A DNA stretch of 64,000 nucleotides from an uncultured Bacteroidota bacterium (GCA_902784865.1 CACZWL010000004.1:57802-121801), one strand, 5' to 3'; positions 41,817 through 52,700 are shown, counted from the stretch's first letter. The notes: generated by a model from the sequence alone, not told the origin. Numbers and translations are program-made.

Positions 41817-42063
41817 TAAATGACTGAATATTAACCATATAAACATATCAAACTGTTATACAGCCGCTTACAGCGTCCGAAACCCCTCCGCGACCCCTGA
41901 TGACCCCTCCGACGAAACTCTCGAAAACAGGCCGCCAACTTTCCTAATAAATGTTAAAAAGGGCGTTTTTGGAGTTTTTACGCCCTGTTTTCGGAATTTC
42001 GGCCGGCAGGATATGGCGAGGGGGCACACAATAAAAGAGAAGGTCGCGCGTTATGTGTGTTGT
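41817..42063 (+). other. Intergenic sequence before the SDR gene
   Basis: A/T-rich first half, then a GC-rich stretch with repeated CGACCCCT/GACCCCTCCGA words (near 41890-41920) and an AGGGCG/CGCCCT inverted repeat (41958-41984). No clear TAnnTTTG promoter and no protein-like small frame is visible. Confidence 0.4.
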
Positions 42064-43041
42064 ATGAAGGTACTGTTGCTTGGAGCTACGGGGCTGCTGG
42101 GGCACAATGTGCTGCGGCAGCTTGCCGACGGAGGCCACGAGGTTGTGGCCCTGGTGCGCCGTGCCGACGGCCTCCGCACTGCGGGCCCGTGGGAGGTGCG
42201 CGAGGGGTCGATGCTCGACTATGCTACGCTTGCGCGTGCCGCCGCCGGGTGCGACGCCGTGGTCAACTGCGCCGGCACGACAGACATGGCGCTGCTGCGC
42301 CGCGAGGACTACCTGCCCATGAACCGCGACCTCTGCCGCCTGCTGGTGCGCCTGCTGGAGGAGGAGGGAATAGGCACGCTGGTCCACACCTCGACGGTGA
42401 ACACCATCGGCTACGGCACCGCCGCGCACCCCACCGACGAGTCGGCGCCGATGCAGGCTCCCTGCCTGGGCAGCCTCTACGCCGAGAGCAAGCGCGAGGG
42501 CGAGGCCATCGTGCTCGAGGCGGCGCAACGGCTGGAGGGGCGGCACATCGTGGTGGTGAACCCCGGCTTCATGCTCGGGGCGTGGGACGCCAAGCCGTCG
42601 AGCGGCCGTATGCTGCTGGCGGCCTACCGCAAGCCCCTGATGCCGGCCCCCAAGGGCGGCAAGGCGTTCGTGCACGTGGAGGACGTGGCGCAGGCCATCG
42701 TCAACGCGCTGACGCAGGGCGAGAGCGGGCGTCGCTACATAGCCGTCAACAGCCGTGCCTGCCTGTCGGTCAAGGAACTCTACCGGCTCCAGGCCGAGGC
42801 GTGCCGGTACAGGCAGCTTGTCTTCAGCCTCCCCGACTGGCTGCTGCTGGCGGCCGGGCATGTGGGCGACGCGCTGCGCGCCGTGGGGGTGAAGACGGCG
42901 CTGAGCACGCGCAACGTGAGGATGCTGACGATCCACGAGCACTACGACAACACCGCGGCCAGGCACGAGCTAGGGATGCACGAGACACCCATCTCGCAGG
43001 CCGTCAGAGAGTTCCACCAATGGAGAAAAGAAAACACATGA
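42064..43041 (+). CDS. NAD-dependent epimerase/dehydratase family protein (extended SDR)
   Basis: 325 residues from MKVLLLGATGLLGHNVLRQL, whose GATGLLG is the Rossmann GxxGxxG. The active-site Tyr and Lys are in YAESKREGE near 143-151, with STVNTIGYG supplying the Ser/Thr position. The fold and motifs match NAD(P)-dependent sugar-nucleotide or dihydroflavonol-type reductases; the substrate cannot be told. It is the first gene of a run of envelope genes and overlaps the DUF4837 gene by ATGA. Confidence 0.88.
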   Translation: MKVLLLGATGLLGHNVLRQLADGGHEVVALVRRADGLRTAGPWEVREGSMLDYATLARAAAGCDAVVNCAGTTDMALLRREDYLPMNRDLCRLLVRLLEEEGIGTLVHTSTVNTIGYGTAAHPTDESAPMQAPCLGSLYAESKREGEAIVLEAAQRLEGRHIVVVNPGFMLGAWDAKPSSGRMLLAAYRKPLMPAPKGGKAFVHVEDVAQAIVNALTQGESGRRYIAVNSRACLSVKELYRLQAEACRYRQLVFSLPDWLLLAAGHVGDALRAVGVKTALSTRNVRMLTIHEHYDNTAARHELGMHETPISQAVREFHQWRKENT

Positions 43042-44039
43042 ATATGAAACGAATGACACTGATGCTGGCCGGAGCGCTGCTGCTGGCCGCGTGCGGCGGC
43101 CGCCAGAACGAGGCGCTGACGCAGAAAAGCTCGTCGGGCAAGACCCTCGAGGTGCTGCTGGCCGCCAACCAGGGGCACTACAGCGGTGCCGCCAAGGCGC
43201 TGATCGACTCCATCTTCAAGCAGCCCCAAGGGTGCCTGCCCCAGCCGGAGCCCCGCTTCGACCTGGTGTGCATACCCGTCTCGTCGCTGATGAACACCGG
43301 CATGTTCCAGATGCACAGGAACATCGTGCTGTGCGAGGTGGGCGCGGACCAGCCGGACAAGGTCTACATCAGCCGCGACCGCTGGGCCGCGCCGCAGGTG
43401 GTCATAGAGGTGCTGGCCAAGAGCGACACCTCGCTGCAACGGCTGCTGCGCCGCTACGAACCCCACATCGTACGCGCCATCTACGATGCCGAGCACCTGC
43501 GCATCCAGAAAGCCTTCCGCAACGTGCGCAACGTGGACCTGATGACACGGGTGAAGGAAAAGTTCGGCTTCCAGATGACCTTCAGCGAGGACTTCTCGTG
43601 GGCCACCGAGGACGACGGCTTCGCCTGGATACGCAAGGAGACCAAGGACATAAGCCTCGGCGTGCTGATCAACGTGACGCCCTACAGGAACCAGGACCAG
43701 CTCTCGCCCGAGAAGATACACAACCGGCTCGACACCATCATGCGCCGCCATGTGCCCAGCCCCTCGGAAGACGGCTACATGGGCACCGAGCGGAGGGTCG
43801 ACTTCGAGACGCGTACGCACGACTACCCAGGCAGCTCGTACTGCATCGAGACACACGGCCTGTGGCGCCTGGTGGCCACCACCGACCGCATGGGCGGGCC
43901 CTTCGTCAGCTACTCGCTCCTCTCGCCCGACGGCAAGGACATCATCGACGTCATCGGCTATGTCTACGCCCCGCGGTTCAACAAGCGCGACTACCTGATG
44001 CAGGTGGAAGGCATCTGTAACTCAATCAAATGGGAGTAG
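43038..44039 (+). CDS. DUF4837 family lipoprotein
   Basis: 333 residues. The lipoprotein signal MNMKRMTLMLAGALLLAACG places the lipidated Cys at residue 20. The body matches DUF4837 features: LEVLLAANQGHY near the start of the mature domain, MHRNIVLCEV, VKEKFGFQMTFSEDFSWAT, and the end GLWRLVATTDRMGGPFVSYS. Function unknown; members are restricted to Bacteroidetes and often lie near envelope genes. The next gene overlaps its end by 10 bases. Confidence 0.87.
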   Translation: MNMKRMTLMLAGALLLAACGGRQNEALTQKSSSGKTLEVLLAANQGHYSGAAKALIDSIFKQPQGCLPQPEPRFDLVCIPVSSLMNTGMFQMHRNIVLCEVGADQPDKVYISRDRWAAPQVVIEVLAKSDTSLQRLLRRYEPHIVRAIYDAEHLRIQKAFRNVRNVDLMTRVKEKFGFQMTFSEDFSWATEDDGFAWIRKETKDISLGVLINVTPYRNQDQLSPEKIHNRLDTIMRRHVPSPSEDGYMGTERRVDFETRTHDYPGSSYCIETHGLWRLVATTDRMGGPFVSYSLLSPDGKDIIDVIGYVYAPRFNKRDYLMQVEGICNSIKWE

Positions 44040-44899
44040 GCGTGAAGCGGAATGTCCTCATACTGGCGGCAGCGCTGCTGGCCCTCCCCGCATGGGCGCA
44101 ACGGCAGGACCTGCTGAGCCGCAGCGAGCTGCTGCTGACGGGCGGCGGCATGTTCTACATCGGCGACCTGAACGACCAGAGCGCGCTGACCCTGCCCCAG
44201 GCGGCAGCAAGCGCAGGCTGGCGGGTGAGGCTCGACAACCGCTGGGCCCTGCGCCTGCAGGGCAGCTACGGCAAGGTGGGCAGCGACGACCGCAACGAAC
44301 TGCGCAACCTGAACTTCGAGTCGAAAATAATCGAAGCCTCGCTGGTCGGCGAGTTCAACTTCGCCCCCTATGGCCCAGGCCAGACGGAGCGCAACTGGAC
44401 TCCCTACATCTTCGGCGGCCTGGCACTGTTCCACTACAACCCCATGACAAACTACACCCAGGCCGACGGCACGGTGAGGTGGGTAGAGCTGCAACCCCTG
44501 CGCACCGAAGGCCAAGGCACCGCCGGCTACCCCGGCAGGAAGGTCTACCGGCTGACGCAGCTGAGCCTCCCCTTCGGCGTGGGCGTGAAATGGCGCCTGG
44601 GAAAAACCATCAGCCTGTCGGCCGAATACGGGTTCCGCAAGACCTGGACAGACTACCTTGACGACGTGAGCACCACCTACGTGGGCAGCTCCTACCTGGT
44701 GCAGAACGTCGACGACGGCGGCACCGCAGCCATTGTTGCCGACCGCAGCGGCGAAGTTGTTCCCGGCTACGAGAACGCCCCCGGCATCAAACGCGGCGAC
44801 GACTCGCTCGACGACTGGTACGCCTACCTGAACGTCACGGTGGGCATCAGCCTGGAAACCCTGCTGGGGTGGATGCGCTCCAAACGATGCAGAAACTAA
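44030..44899 (+). CDS. DUF6089 family outer-membrane barrel protein
   Basis: 289 residues. Signal peptide ending PAWAQ. Mature strands typical of a small beta-barrel include ELLLTGGGMFYIGDLN, GWRVRLDNRWALRLQGSYG and YIFGGLALFHYNP. FGVGVKWRLGKTISLSAEYGFRKTWTDYLDDVS is the family hallmark. It commonly precedes uppS and bamA in Bacteroidetes, as here (16 bases to uppS), suggesting a role in outer-membrane biogenesis, but none is proven. Confidence 0.85.
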   Translation: MGVGVKRNVLILAAALLALPAWAQRQDLLSRSELLLTGGGMFYIGDLNDQSALTLPQAAASAGWRVRLDNRWALRLQGSYGKVGSDDRNELRNLNFESKIIEASLVGEFNFAPYGPGQTERNWTPYIFGGLALFHYNPMTNYTQADGTVRWVELQPLRTEGQGTAGYPGRKVYRLTQLSLPFGVGVKWRLGKTISLSAEYGFRKTWTDYLDDVSTTYVGSSYLVQNVDDGGTAAIVADRSGEVVPGYENAPGIKRGDDSLDDWYAYLNVTVGISLETLLGWMRSKRCRN

Positions 44900-44915
44900 A
44901 TCACCATCAACAATT

Positions 44916-45653
44916 ATGACAACGATAGACCAAATCGACAAGACCCGCGTACCGCAGCACGTGGCCATCATCATGGACGGCAACGGCCGTTGGGCCATGA
45001 AACAGCAACACGAGCGCATCTTCGGCCACCAGAACGCCTTCACAGCGGTGAGGCAGGCCGTGGAAGCCGGGGTTCACCTGGGGGTCAAATACCTGACCCT
45101 CTATACCTTCAGCACCGAGAACTGGAACCGCCCCCAGGCGGAAGTGGACGGACTGATGGAACTGCTCATCAAGGCCGTCAGAGAAGAAACCAAGACGCTG
45201 ATGGACAACAACGTACGCCTGACCATGATAGGCGACCTGGAACGCATACCCGAGCGGTCGCGGACAGAGCTTGAACGCTGCATGGAAGAGACCTCAGGCA
45301 ACACCGCCATGACCCTCATCCTGGCCCTGAGCTACAGCTCGCGGTGGGAGATTGCCGAAGCACTCAAGCGCATCTGCCGCGAAGGACTCAAGGCCGAGGA
45401 CATTGACGAAGACACCCTGCGCAGATACCTGACCACTAGCGAATACCCCGACCCCGACCTGCTCATACGCACGGGCGGAGAGTTGCGGGTGTCTAACTTC
45501 CTGCTTTGGCAGATGGCCTACACGGAGTTCTACTTCAGCGAGCAGCTGTGGCCCGAGTTCCGCCACGAAGACTTCTACGCCGCAGTGGCAGAGTATCAGA
45601 ACCGCCAACGGAGGTTCGGCAAGACAGGCGCCCAGGTGGAATCGGCCCAATAG
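44916..45653 (+). CDS. uppS: Isoprenyl (undecaprenyl) diphosphate synthase
   Basis: 245 residues. HVAIIMDGNGRWAMKQ at 15-30 provides catalytic Asp21 and the Asn/Arg pair. FSTENWNRP near 66-74 and ELRVSNFLLWQMAYTEFYF near 189-207 are the later family motifs. It makes the C55 lipid carrier used for peptidoglycan and the polysaccharide built by the locus at 1-17 kb. It is 79 bases from the bamA start. Confidence 0.96.
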   Translation: MTTIDQIDKTRVPQHVAIIMDGNGRWAMKQQHERIFGHQNAFTAVRQAVEAGVHLGVKYLTLYTFSTENWNRPQAEVDGLMELLIKAVREETKTLMDNNVRLTMIGDLERIPERSRTELERCMEETSGNTAMTLILALSYSSRWEIAEALKRICREGLKAEDIDEDTLRRYLTTSEYPDPDLLIRTGGELRVSNFLLWQMAYTEFYFSEQLWPEFRHEDFYAAVAEYQNRQRRFGKTGAQVESAQ

Positions 45654-45732
45654 CGACAGCTGATATAGAATTTTGCAAAAAATTTACACCCCCTATATAA
45701 TAAATCGCACGAGAATTAGTTATATATGGGTT

Positions 45733-48273
45733 ATGATGAAGACTGCAATGCAACAGACAATACGCCTCATACTGCTGGCCACAGTGCTGCTCATGGCGCC
45801 GCTGACTGCTGGCGCACAGACGGTTGTGGGAGGTGATGGCGGCTACGACTTCGACTATCTTACCCCAAAAACATACGAAATCGGCGGCATCTCGTTCGAA
45901 GGTGCCGACAATTTCGACACAAGGGTTGTGCAACTGGTGGCAGGCCTCCAGGTAGGCGACCGCATCAAGCTGCCTGGCGACAAGATATCAGGCGCGATAG
46001 AGAATCTGTGGAAGCAGGGCATGTTCGAGGATGTGCAAATCCGCGTGACACGCCTGCAGGGCAACATAGCCTTCCTGAAGATAGTGCTCAAGGAGCGCCC
46101 GAGGCTGGACAAGTTCGGCTTCACGGGGGTGAAGAAAGGCGAAGACAAGAAGCTGCGCGAGCAAATCAAGATGGTCACCGGCGATGTGGTGACCGAGAAC
46201 CTGCTGCGCACCTCGACCAACAAGATTAAAGGATACTACATCGACAAGGGCTTCACGCGGGTGTCGGTGACCCCCACGAGCACTGCAGACAGCAATGGCC
46301 GCCTGACGGTGGTATTCAATGTGAAGCGCGGCAAGAAGGTCAAGATTGACTCGCTTATCTTCGACGGCAACAGCGAGGTGAGCGACCTGACGCTGGCCGG
46401 CAAGATGCAGAAGACGCGCGACGTGAATTTCCCCAAGAAGCTGCGCTTCTGGAAGAAGGTGTTCTGGAAGAAATCGCGCTATGTGGAGAGCGACTTCAAG
46501 GAAGACCTCGACGGCGTGGTGGCCTACTACAACGAGCAGGGCTACCGCGACGCGCGCATTGTGAACGACACCGTGTGGGACGCACCGAGCAAGAAGGCCG
46601 ACCAAGAGCGCCTGAAGGTGAAGGTGAAGGTTCACGAAGGCAACAAGTTCTATTTCCGCAACATTACATTCTCCGGCAACACGGTGTACAGCGACGAGAC
46701 GCTGCGCCGCGCCCTACGCATCAGCAAGGGCGACCCCTACAACAAACTGCTGCTGGAGACCAACATGCAATACAACCCCTCGGGTACCGACATCTCGTCG
46801 CTGTATATGGACAACGGTTACCTTTTCTTCAAAGCCGTGCCCGTGGAGATTGCCGTAGAGAACGACAGTATCGACATCGAGGTGCGCATCGTGGAGGGCA
46901 AGCAGGCCCGCATACGCAATGTGTCGGTAGAGGGCAATACCATCACCAACGACAAGATTATCATGCGCGAGCTGTACACACGCCCGGGCGACCTCTTCAG
47001 CCGCGATGCATTGCTGCGCAGCCGCCGCGAGTTGCTGCAGCTCAAATTCTTCAAGGAAGAGAGCGTCATCCCCGAGCCCCGACCCGACCCCACATCAGGC
47101 ACGGTGGACATCGTCTACAAGGTTGAGGAAGGCAATGCCAGCACCATCAACCTGCAGGGCGGCTATGGCGCAGGCATGTTTGTCGGAACCATCGGCCTGC
47201 AGCTGAACAACTTCAGCGTACGCAATATTTTCAAAAAAGACGCATGGGTGCCGCTGCCCGCAGGCGACGGACAGAAACTGTCGCTGAATGCGACGACAAA
47301 CGGCAGCTCGTACTACTCGATAAGCGCCTCGTTCACCGAGCCGTGGCTTGGCGGCCGCCGCGCACAATCGCTGACGGGCCAGGTGTACCACAACTTCATG
47401 AGCAACGGCTTGTGGTACAAGAAGGAGAGCGCAAGCTACTACAGCCTGCAGATTACAGGTGCCGGCGTAAGTTTCTCGAAGCGCCTGAAGTGGCCCGACG
47501 ACTATTTCTTCGTCTCGCACGGCATCTCCTACAAGCATTACATGCTTGAGAACTACAACAACCTGTCGTCGCTGTTTACCGACGGTTCGGCCAATGACCT
47601 AAGCTATTCGTTCACGCTGGCGCGCAACTCGTTCGACTCGCCGATATATGCCCGCAGCGGTTCGGAGCTGTCGGTGAGCGCTTTCGTCACGCCTCCCTAC
47701 TCGCTGCTGAGCGGCAAAGACTACGGCGACCCGTCGATGAGCGCGCAGGAGCGTTTCCGCTGGGTGGAGTACTACAAGGTGAACCTGCGTGGCGCCTGGA
47801 TGCTGAACCTGGTGGGCGACATGGTGCTGAGCACACGCTTCCGCTTCGGCTGGATGGGCTACTACAACAGCGACATCGGCCTGGCGCCTTTCGGACGCTA
47901 TTTCCTGGGCGGCGACGGCCTGTCGTCGTGGGTGCTCGACGGTCGCGAGGTGATACCGCTGCGCGGCTATGAGAACAACTCGTTGAGCCCCATGACCGGC
48001 GGCTCGGTGTTCGACCGCTTCACCATAGAACTGCGCCAGCCCATCGTGGAGAGCGCCAACGCCACCATCTGGGTGCTAGGCTTCCTCGAGGGCGGCAACT
48101 GCTGGGAGGACCTCTCGCAGTTCCAGCCGTTCAAGATGTACAACTCGGCCGGTCTCGGCGTGCGCCTCTACCTGCCCATGCTGGGCCTGATAGGCATCGA
48201 CTGGGGCTACGGCTTCGACGGCACCACGGGCGGCAGCCAGTTCCACTTCTCTATCGGACAAAGCCTTGATTAA
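45733..48273 (+). CDS. bamA: Outer-membrane protein assembly factor BamA
   Basis: 846 residues from MMKTAMQQTIRLILL, with a signal peptide ending TAGAQ. Five POTRA-type domains span about 40-430 (ISFEGADNFDTRVVQLVAGL, FGFTGVKKGEDKKL, IFDGNSEVSDLTL, ITFSGNTVYSDETLRRAL, VSVEGNTITNDKIIMREL). The Omp85 barrel fills the rest and ends FHFSIGQSLD. It inserts barrel proteins into the outer membrane. The frame stays open upstream to 45673, but that part is not signal-peptide-like. Two chaperone genes follow. Confidence 0.95.
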   Translation: MMKTAMQQTIRLILLATVLLMAPLTAGAQTVVGGDGGYDFDYLTPKTYEIGGISFEGADNFDTRVVQLVAGLQVGDRIKLPGDKISGAIENLWKQGMFEDVQIRVTRLQGNIAFLKIVLKERPRLDKFGFTGVKKGEDKKLREQIKMVTGDVVTENLLRTSTNKIKGYYIDKGFTRVSVTPTSTADSNGRLTVVFNVKRGKKVKIDSLIFDGNSEVSDLTLAGKMQKTRDVNFPKKLRFWKKVFWKKSRYVESDFKEDLDGVVAYYNEQGYRDARIVNDTVWDAPSKKADQERLKVKVKVHEGNKFYFRNITFSGNTVYSDETLRRALRISKGDPYNKLLLETNMQYNPSGTDISSLYMDNGYLFFKAVPVEIAVENDSIDIEVRIVEGKQARIRNVSVEGNTITNDKIIMRELYTRPGDLFSRDALLRSRRELLQLKFFKEESVIPEPRPDPTSGTVDIVYKVEEGNASTINLQGGYGAGMFVGTIGLQLNNFSVRNIFKKDAWVPLPAGDGQKLSLNATTNGSSYYSISASFTEPWLGGRRAQSLTGQVYHNFMSNGLWYKKESASYYSLQITGAGVSFSKRLKWPDDYFFVSHGISYKHYMLENYNNLSSLFTDGSANDLSYSFTLARNSFDSPIYARSGSELSVSAFVTPPYSLLSGKDYGDPSMSAQERFRWVEYYKVNLRGAWMLNLVGDMVLSTRFRFGWMGYYNSDIGLAPFGRYFLGGDGLSSWVLDGREVIPLRGYENNSLSPMTGGSVFDRFTIELRQPIVESANATIWVLGFLEGGNCWEDLSQFQPFKMYNSAGLGVRLYLPMLGLIGIDWGYGFDGTTGGSQFHFSIGQSLD

Positions 48274-48276
48274 GCC

Positions 48277-48942
48277 ATGAAGATACGCCACCTGATACCC
48301 GCACTCCTGCTGGCGCTGGCTCCGCTGACCGCAGCGGCCCAGAAGTATGCCTGCGTCAACACAGACTACATCCTGAGGAGCATGCCCGACTACACCGCCG
48401 CGCAGCAACGGCTGGACAAGTATGTGGAGGGCTGGCAGGGCGAGTTGGCAGAGAAGGCGGGCGAGCTGGAGTCCCTGCGCGCCAGTTATGAGCAAGAGAG
48501 CTACCTGCTGCCCGAGAACCTCAAGAAACGGCGCCAGGAAGAGCTGAAGGCCAAGGAGCAGGAAATCCTGGAGCTGCAGCAACAGCGCTTCGGCGCAGGC
48601 GGCGACCTGGACAAGAAGCGCGCCGAGCTGCTGCGCCCCGTGCAGGACCGCGTGTACACTATGATAGAGCGCGTGGCCAACGAGAAAAACTACGCTTTCG
48701 TGTTCGACAAGGCGGGCAGCCCCACCCTGCTGTTTGCCAACAAGAAGTACGACATAAGCAACGACGTGCTCGAGCTGTTGGGCATCAAGCCCAACGCCGC
48801 GGCGGCGACGCAGCCGGAGCGCACCGAGGGCGAGAAAAAGCGCCCCACGAACCCCGAAATGCGCATGCCCGGCCGCGATGCGTCGCAACGCAGCATGCCT
48901 GGCCGCGAGCGCGACATACAACCGAGAAACTTTAAAAAATAA
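48277..48942 (+). CDS. OmpH/Skp family periplasmic chaperone with extended C-terminus
   Basis: 221 residues. Signal peptide ending TAAAQ, then KYACVNTDYILRSMPDYTAAQ, a coiled-coil (about 45-110) and a C-terminal domain typical of Skp. Residues after about 180 form an extra basic tail with a duplicated MPGRDASQ/MPGRERD element, absent from the second paralogue. It should hold unfolded outer-membrane proteins for BamA. It starts 3 bases after bamA. Confidence 0.9.
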   Translation: MKIRHLIPALLLALAPLTAAAQKYACVNTDYILRSMPDYTAAQQRLDKYVEGWQGELAEKAGELESLRASYEQESYLLPENLKKRRQEELKAKEQEILELQQQRFGAGGDLDKKRAELLRPVQDRVYTMIERVANEKNYAFVFDKAGSPTLLFANKKYDISNDVLELLGIKPNAAAATQPERTEGEKKRPTNPEMRMPGRDASQRSMPGRERDIQPRNFKK

Positions 48943-48957
48943 ACAAACATAGACAAA

Positions 48958-49470
48958 ATGAAAAAGATTCTAATTGCAGTTTTTGCCTGCCTTTTCCTGT
49001 GCGGAGGCAGCGCCATGGCTCAAAAGAGCCCCAAGTTCGGACACATCAACTCGAACGACCTGATGCAGATAATGCCCGGTCGCGACTCGGCACAGACGGT
49101 GCTGCAGGCTGAGGTGCAGGAACTTGAGACCACCCTGAAGTCGATGCAGGGCGAGATGGAGAAGCGCTACAACGACTACATGGAGAACCAGTCGGGCTGG
49201 ACCGAGCTGATCCGCAACACGAAACAGCGCGAAATTCAGGACATGGGCGCCCGCATACAGGAATTCCAAGAGAACGCCCAGAAGCAGCTGCAGCAGCGCG
49301 AAAGCGAGCTGCTGAAGCCCATCATCGACCGCGCCAAGAAGGCCATCGAGGACGTGGCCCGCGAAGGCGGCTACACCTATATCCTCGATTCGGGCACCGC
49401 CGCCATCCTCTACTCGCAGGACAGCGACGACATCATGCCCCTGGTAAAGAAGAAACTCGGCCTGAAATAA
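48958..49470 (+). CDS. OmpH/Skp family periplasmic chaperone
   Basis: 170 residues. Signal peptide ending SAMAQ, then KFGHINSNDLMQIMPGRDSA, the tentacle coiled-coil (about 45-115) and the closing strand region YTYILDSGTAAILYSQDSDD. It is the normal-length paralogue of the gene 15 bases upstream. The pair after bamA is common in Bacteroidetes. Confidence 0.93.
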   Translation: MKKILIAVFACLFLCGGSAMAQKSPKFGHINSNDLMQIMPGRDSAQTVLQAEVQELETTLKSMQGEMEKRYNDYMENQSGWTELIRNTKQREIQDMGARIQEFQENAQKQLQQRESELLKPIIDRAKKAIEDVAREGGYTYILDSGTAAILYSQDSDDIMPLVKKKLGLK

Positions 49471-49494
49471 AAGGCCGCCGCAAGAGCGACAGAA

Positions 49495-49528
49495 GTGCGG
49501 GCGCCGGCATTGCTGCCGGCGCCCGCAC
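49495..49528 (+). terminator. Hairpin ending the bamA-skp operon
   Basis: GTGCGGGCGCCGGCA (49495-49509) pairs perfectly with 49514-49528 around TTGC: a very stable 15-bp GC stem 24 bases after the last stop. The T-tract is weak. Confidence 0.75.
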
Positions 49529-49604
49529 CGTTTCCAGGCTGCCACTGCGGCCAGGTATCCCAGAATGCCCTATGGGGTCCAGCCCCCCCTAGGGTATCCC
49601 GCAG

Positions 49605-49653
49605 GCATCTGGTAGGTATCTGGTAGGTATCTGGTAGGTGAATACTTCGACTC
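49605..49653 (-). repeat. Intergenic repeat family A, reverse copy with three units
   Basis: Printed strand: GGTAGGTATCT twice and GGTAGGTG in exact 11-base register, then AATACTTCGACTC and a CCCATCATTTCCCA flank shared with the copy at 6103. This is the best-preserved array and shows the 11-base period most clearly. It lies in the 309-base gap between convergent operons, with hairpins at both ends. Confidence 0.88.
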
Positions 49654-49724
49654 TTTCCCATCATTTCCCATCGGTGGGAAAATAGGGGGACCTTTTTGCC
49701 ACGCGTCTCGAGGGGGGTAAAGAA

Positions 49725-49757
49725 AACGGGCTGCATCGCTTCGCGATGCAGCCCGTT
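49725..49757 (-). terminator. Terminator of rpoC
   Basis: AACGGGCTGCATCG (49725-49738) pairs with 49744-49757, a 14-bp stem 23 bases after the rpoC stop; on the minus strand it is followed by TTTTCT. Confidence 0.85.
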
Positions 49758-49779
49758 GAAGATGTTGTCAATCAGGCAA

Positions 49780-52700
49780 TCAGTCCTCCTTGGCGGCACT
49801 CATGGCGGGGGCACTGCCGACGACGAGGTCTTGATACTCGCGCAGGCCGGTACCGGCGGGGATGAGGTGGCCGACGATGACGTTCTCCTTCATGCCGACA
49901 AGGGTGTCGCGCTTGGCGTTGATAGCGGCCTCGGTGAGCACCTTGGTGGTCTCCTGGAAGGAGGCGGCAGAGATGAAGGACTTGGTCTGCAGCGAAGCGC
50001 GGGTGATGCCCTGAAGGACCTGCTTGCAGGTGGCGGGGCGCGCATCGCGGACGGAGACGAGATTCTTGTCCTGACGGCGGAGCGAGGAGTTCTCGTCGCG
50101 CAGCTCGCGGGCGGTGACAATCTGGCCCACGGAGAGGACTTCGCTGTCGCCGGCGTCTTCGACCACCTTCATGCCGAAGATGTTATCGTTGACATCGTTG
50201 AAGTCGAGCTTGTTGACGAGGTCGCCCTCGAGGAAGCGGGTGTCGCCCGGGTCTTCGATTTCGACCTTGCGCATCATCTGGCGCACGATGACCTCGAAGT
50301 GCTTGTCGTTGATTTTCACACCCTGCAGGCGATAGACCTCCTGAACCTCGTTGACAATGTACTCCTGCACCTTCATGGGGCCCTTGATGGCGAGGATGTC
50401 GCTGGGGGTGATGGCACCGTCGGAAAGCGGGGTGCCGGCCTTGACGTAGTCGCTGTCCTGAGCCAGAATCTGCTTGGAGGTGGGGATGAGGTAGGAGCGC
50501 TGCTCGCCGGTCTTGGAGGTGATGGTCACCTCGCGGTTGCCGCGCTTGAGCTTCTTGGCGATGGAGACGATACCGTCGACCTCGGCCACGATGGCGGGGT
50601 CGGAGGGGTTGCGGGCCTCGAAGAGCTCGGTGACGCGGGGCAGACCGCCCGTGATGTCGCCGGCCTTGCCGAAGGAACGCGGAATCTTGACCATGATGTC
50701 GCCGGCCTTGAGCTCCTGACCCTGCTCGACGCCAATGTGGGCACCGACGGGGAGGTCGTAGACCTTGAGGATGTTGCCCTCGGAGTCGACGACGTTGAGG
50801 GTGGGGTTCTTGGTGCGCTGGCGGCTTTCGATGACGACCTTGTCCTGAAGGCCTGTCTGGGCATCGCTCTCGACGCGATAGGTGATGTTCTCGATGACGT
50901 TCTCGAAGGAGACCTTACCGGCAACGTCGGAGATAATGACGGCGTTGTAGGGATCCCACTCGGCAATGAGCTCGCCCTTGGCAAGGGTGTCGCCAGAGGC
51001 CTTGTAGAGCTTGGCGCCATAGGGCAGCAGCGAGGAGAAGAGCGTAATCTCGGTCTTGGGATCGATGATACGCATCTCGGCGGAGCGACCCATGACGATA
51101 TGGTAGGAGTTGCCCTCGCTGTCGGAATAGGGGATGGAGCGGAGCTCGTCGATGACGAGACGGCCCTCGTATTTAGCCTGGAGGCTGGAGGTGGTACCGA
51201 TATTGCCACCGGCCACACCGCCGACGTGGAAGGTACGGAGCGTGAGCTGCGTACCAGGCTCGCCGATAGCCTGTGCAGCGATGACGCCGACGGCCTCGCC
51301 CTTCTGGACCATCTTGCCGGTAGCCAAGTTGCGGCCGTAGCACTTGGCGCAGACGCCATGCTTGGACTCGCAGGTCAGTACTGAACGGATTTCGACCTCC
51401 TCGATGGGGGAGTTCTCAATCTTGCGGCAGATGTCCTCGGTGAGTTCTTCGCCTGCACGGGCGATGAGCTCGCCAGTCTGGGGGTGATAGATGTCGTGGA
51501 CAGAGGTGCGGCCGAGAATTTTCTCTGCGAGGCTCTGGACGATATCCTCGCCCTTCTTGAGGGCGGTGGTGGGGAGACCGCGGAGGGTGCCGCAGTCTTC
51601 CTCGTTGATGATGACATCGTGGGCCACGTCGACAAGACGGCGGGTGAGGTAACCGGCGTCAGCCGTCTTCAGAGCGGTATCGGCCAGACCCTTACGTGCA
51701 CCGTGGGTCGAGATGAAGTACTCGAGCACCGACAGACCCTCCTTGAAGTTGGAGATGATGGGGTTCTCGATAATCTCATTGCCAGCGGCACCGGCCTTCT
51801 GAGGCTTGGCCATGAGGCCGCGCATGCCGGAGAGCTGACGAATCTGCTCTTTGCTACCACGGGCGCCCGAATCGTACATCATATAGATGGGGTTGAATCC
51901 CTGGTTGTCGGCCTTGAGCTGCTTCATGAGCGTCTCGGTGAGCTGATTGTTGGTATTGGTCCAGATATCAATGACGTGGTTGTAGCGCTCGTTGTTGGTG
52001 ATGAGACCCATGGCATACTGAGCCATGACCTCTTCAACCTCCTCGTTGGCTTTCTCGATGAGGCCCTCTTTCTCAGCGGGGATGATGACATCGCCCAAAT
52101 TGAAGGAGAGACCGCCACGGAAGGCCTGTCGGTAGCCCATGTTCTTGATATCGTCGAGGAAGGCGGCGGTGACGGCATTGCCGCACTCGGTGAAGATGTC
52201 GCCGATGATGTCGCGCAGAGACTTCTTGCCCATGACCTGGTTGATGAAGCCGTACTGCGAGGGGACGACCTGGTTGAAGATGACGCGGCCGACGGTAGTG
52301 CGGAGACGGTTGGTCTTAATGTAGTGGCCATTCTCGTCGACGACGGGGTTGCCCTTGCCGTCGCGCTTGATTTCGAACTCGGTGCGGCTGTGGAGGGCGA
52401 CCTCGGCGGGGGTGGCGCAGTCGACATCGGTCAGCACATTGCCGTCCTTGTCCTTGACGACCTCCATGAAGGTTTTGTCGCTCTTGATATAGGTGTATTC
52501 CTCCTGGCAGTGCAACTCGTCGAGCTGGACGGTGATGCAGGCGTTGAGGTCGACACGCTTTTCGTTGTAGGCGATAATGACTTCCTCGGCAGAATAGAAA
52601 CGCTGGCCTTCGCCCTTGACAACATCGTTGCCTGCCGTGCGACGGGGCTTGGTCATGTAGTAGAGACCGAGCACCATGTCCTGCGACGGAACGGTGATAG

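Noticed and set aside
15705-49653. The 11-bp arrays as CRISPR repeats
   Set aside because: The units are directly adjacent, too short, have no spacers, and no cas gene is present.
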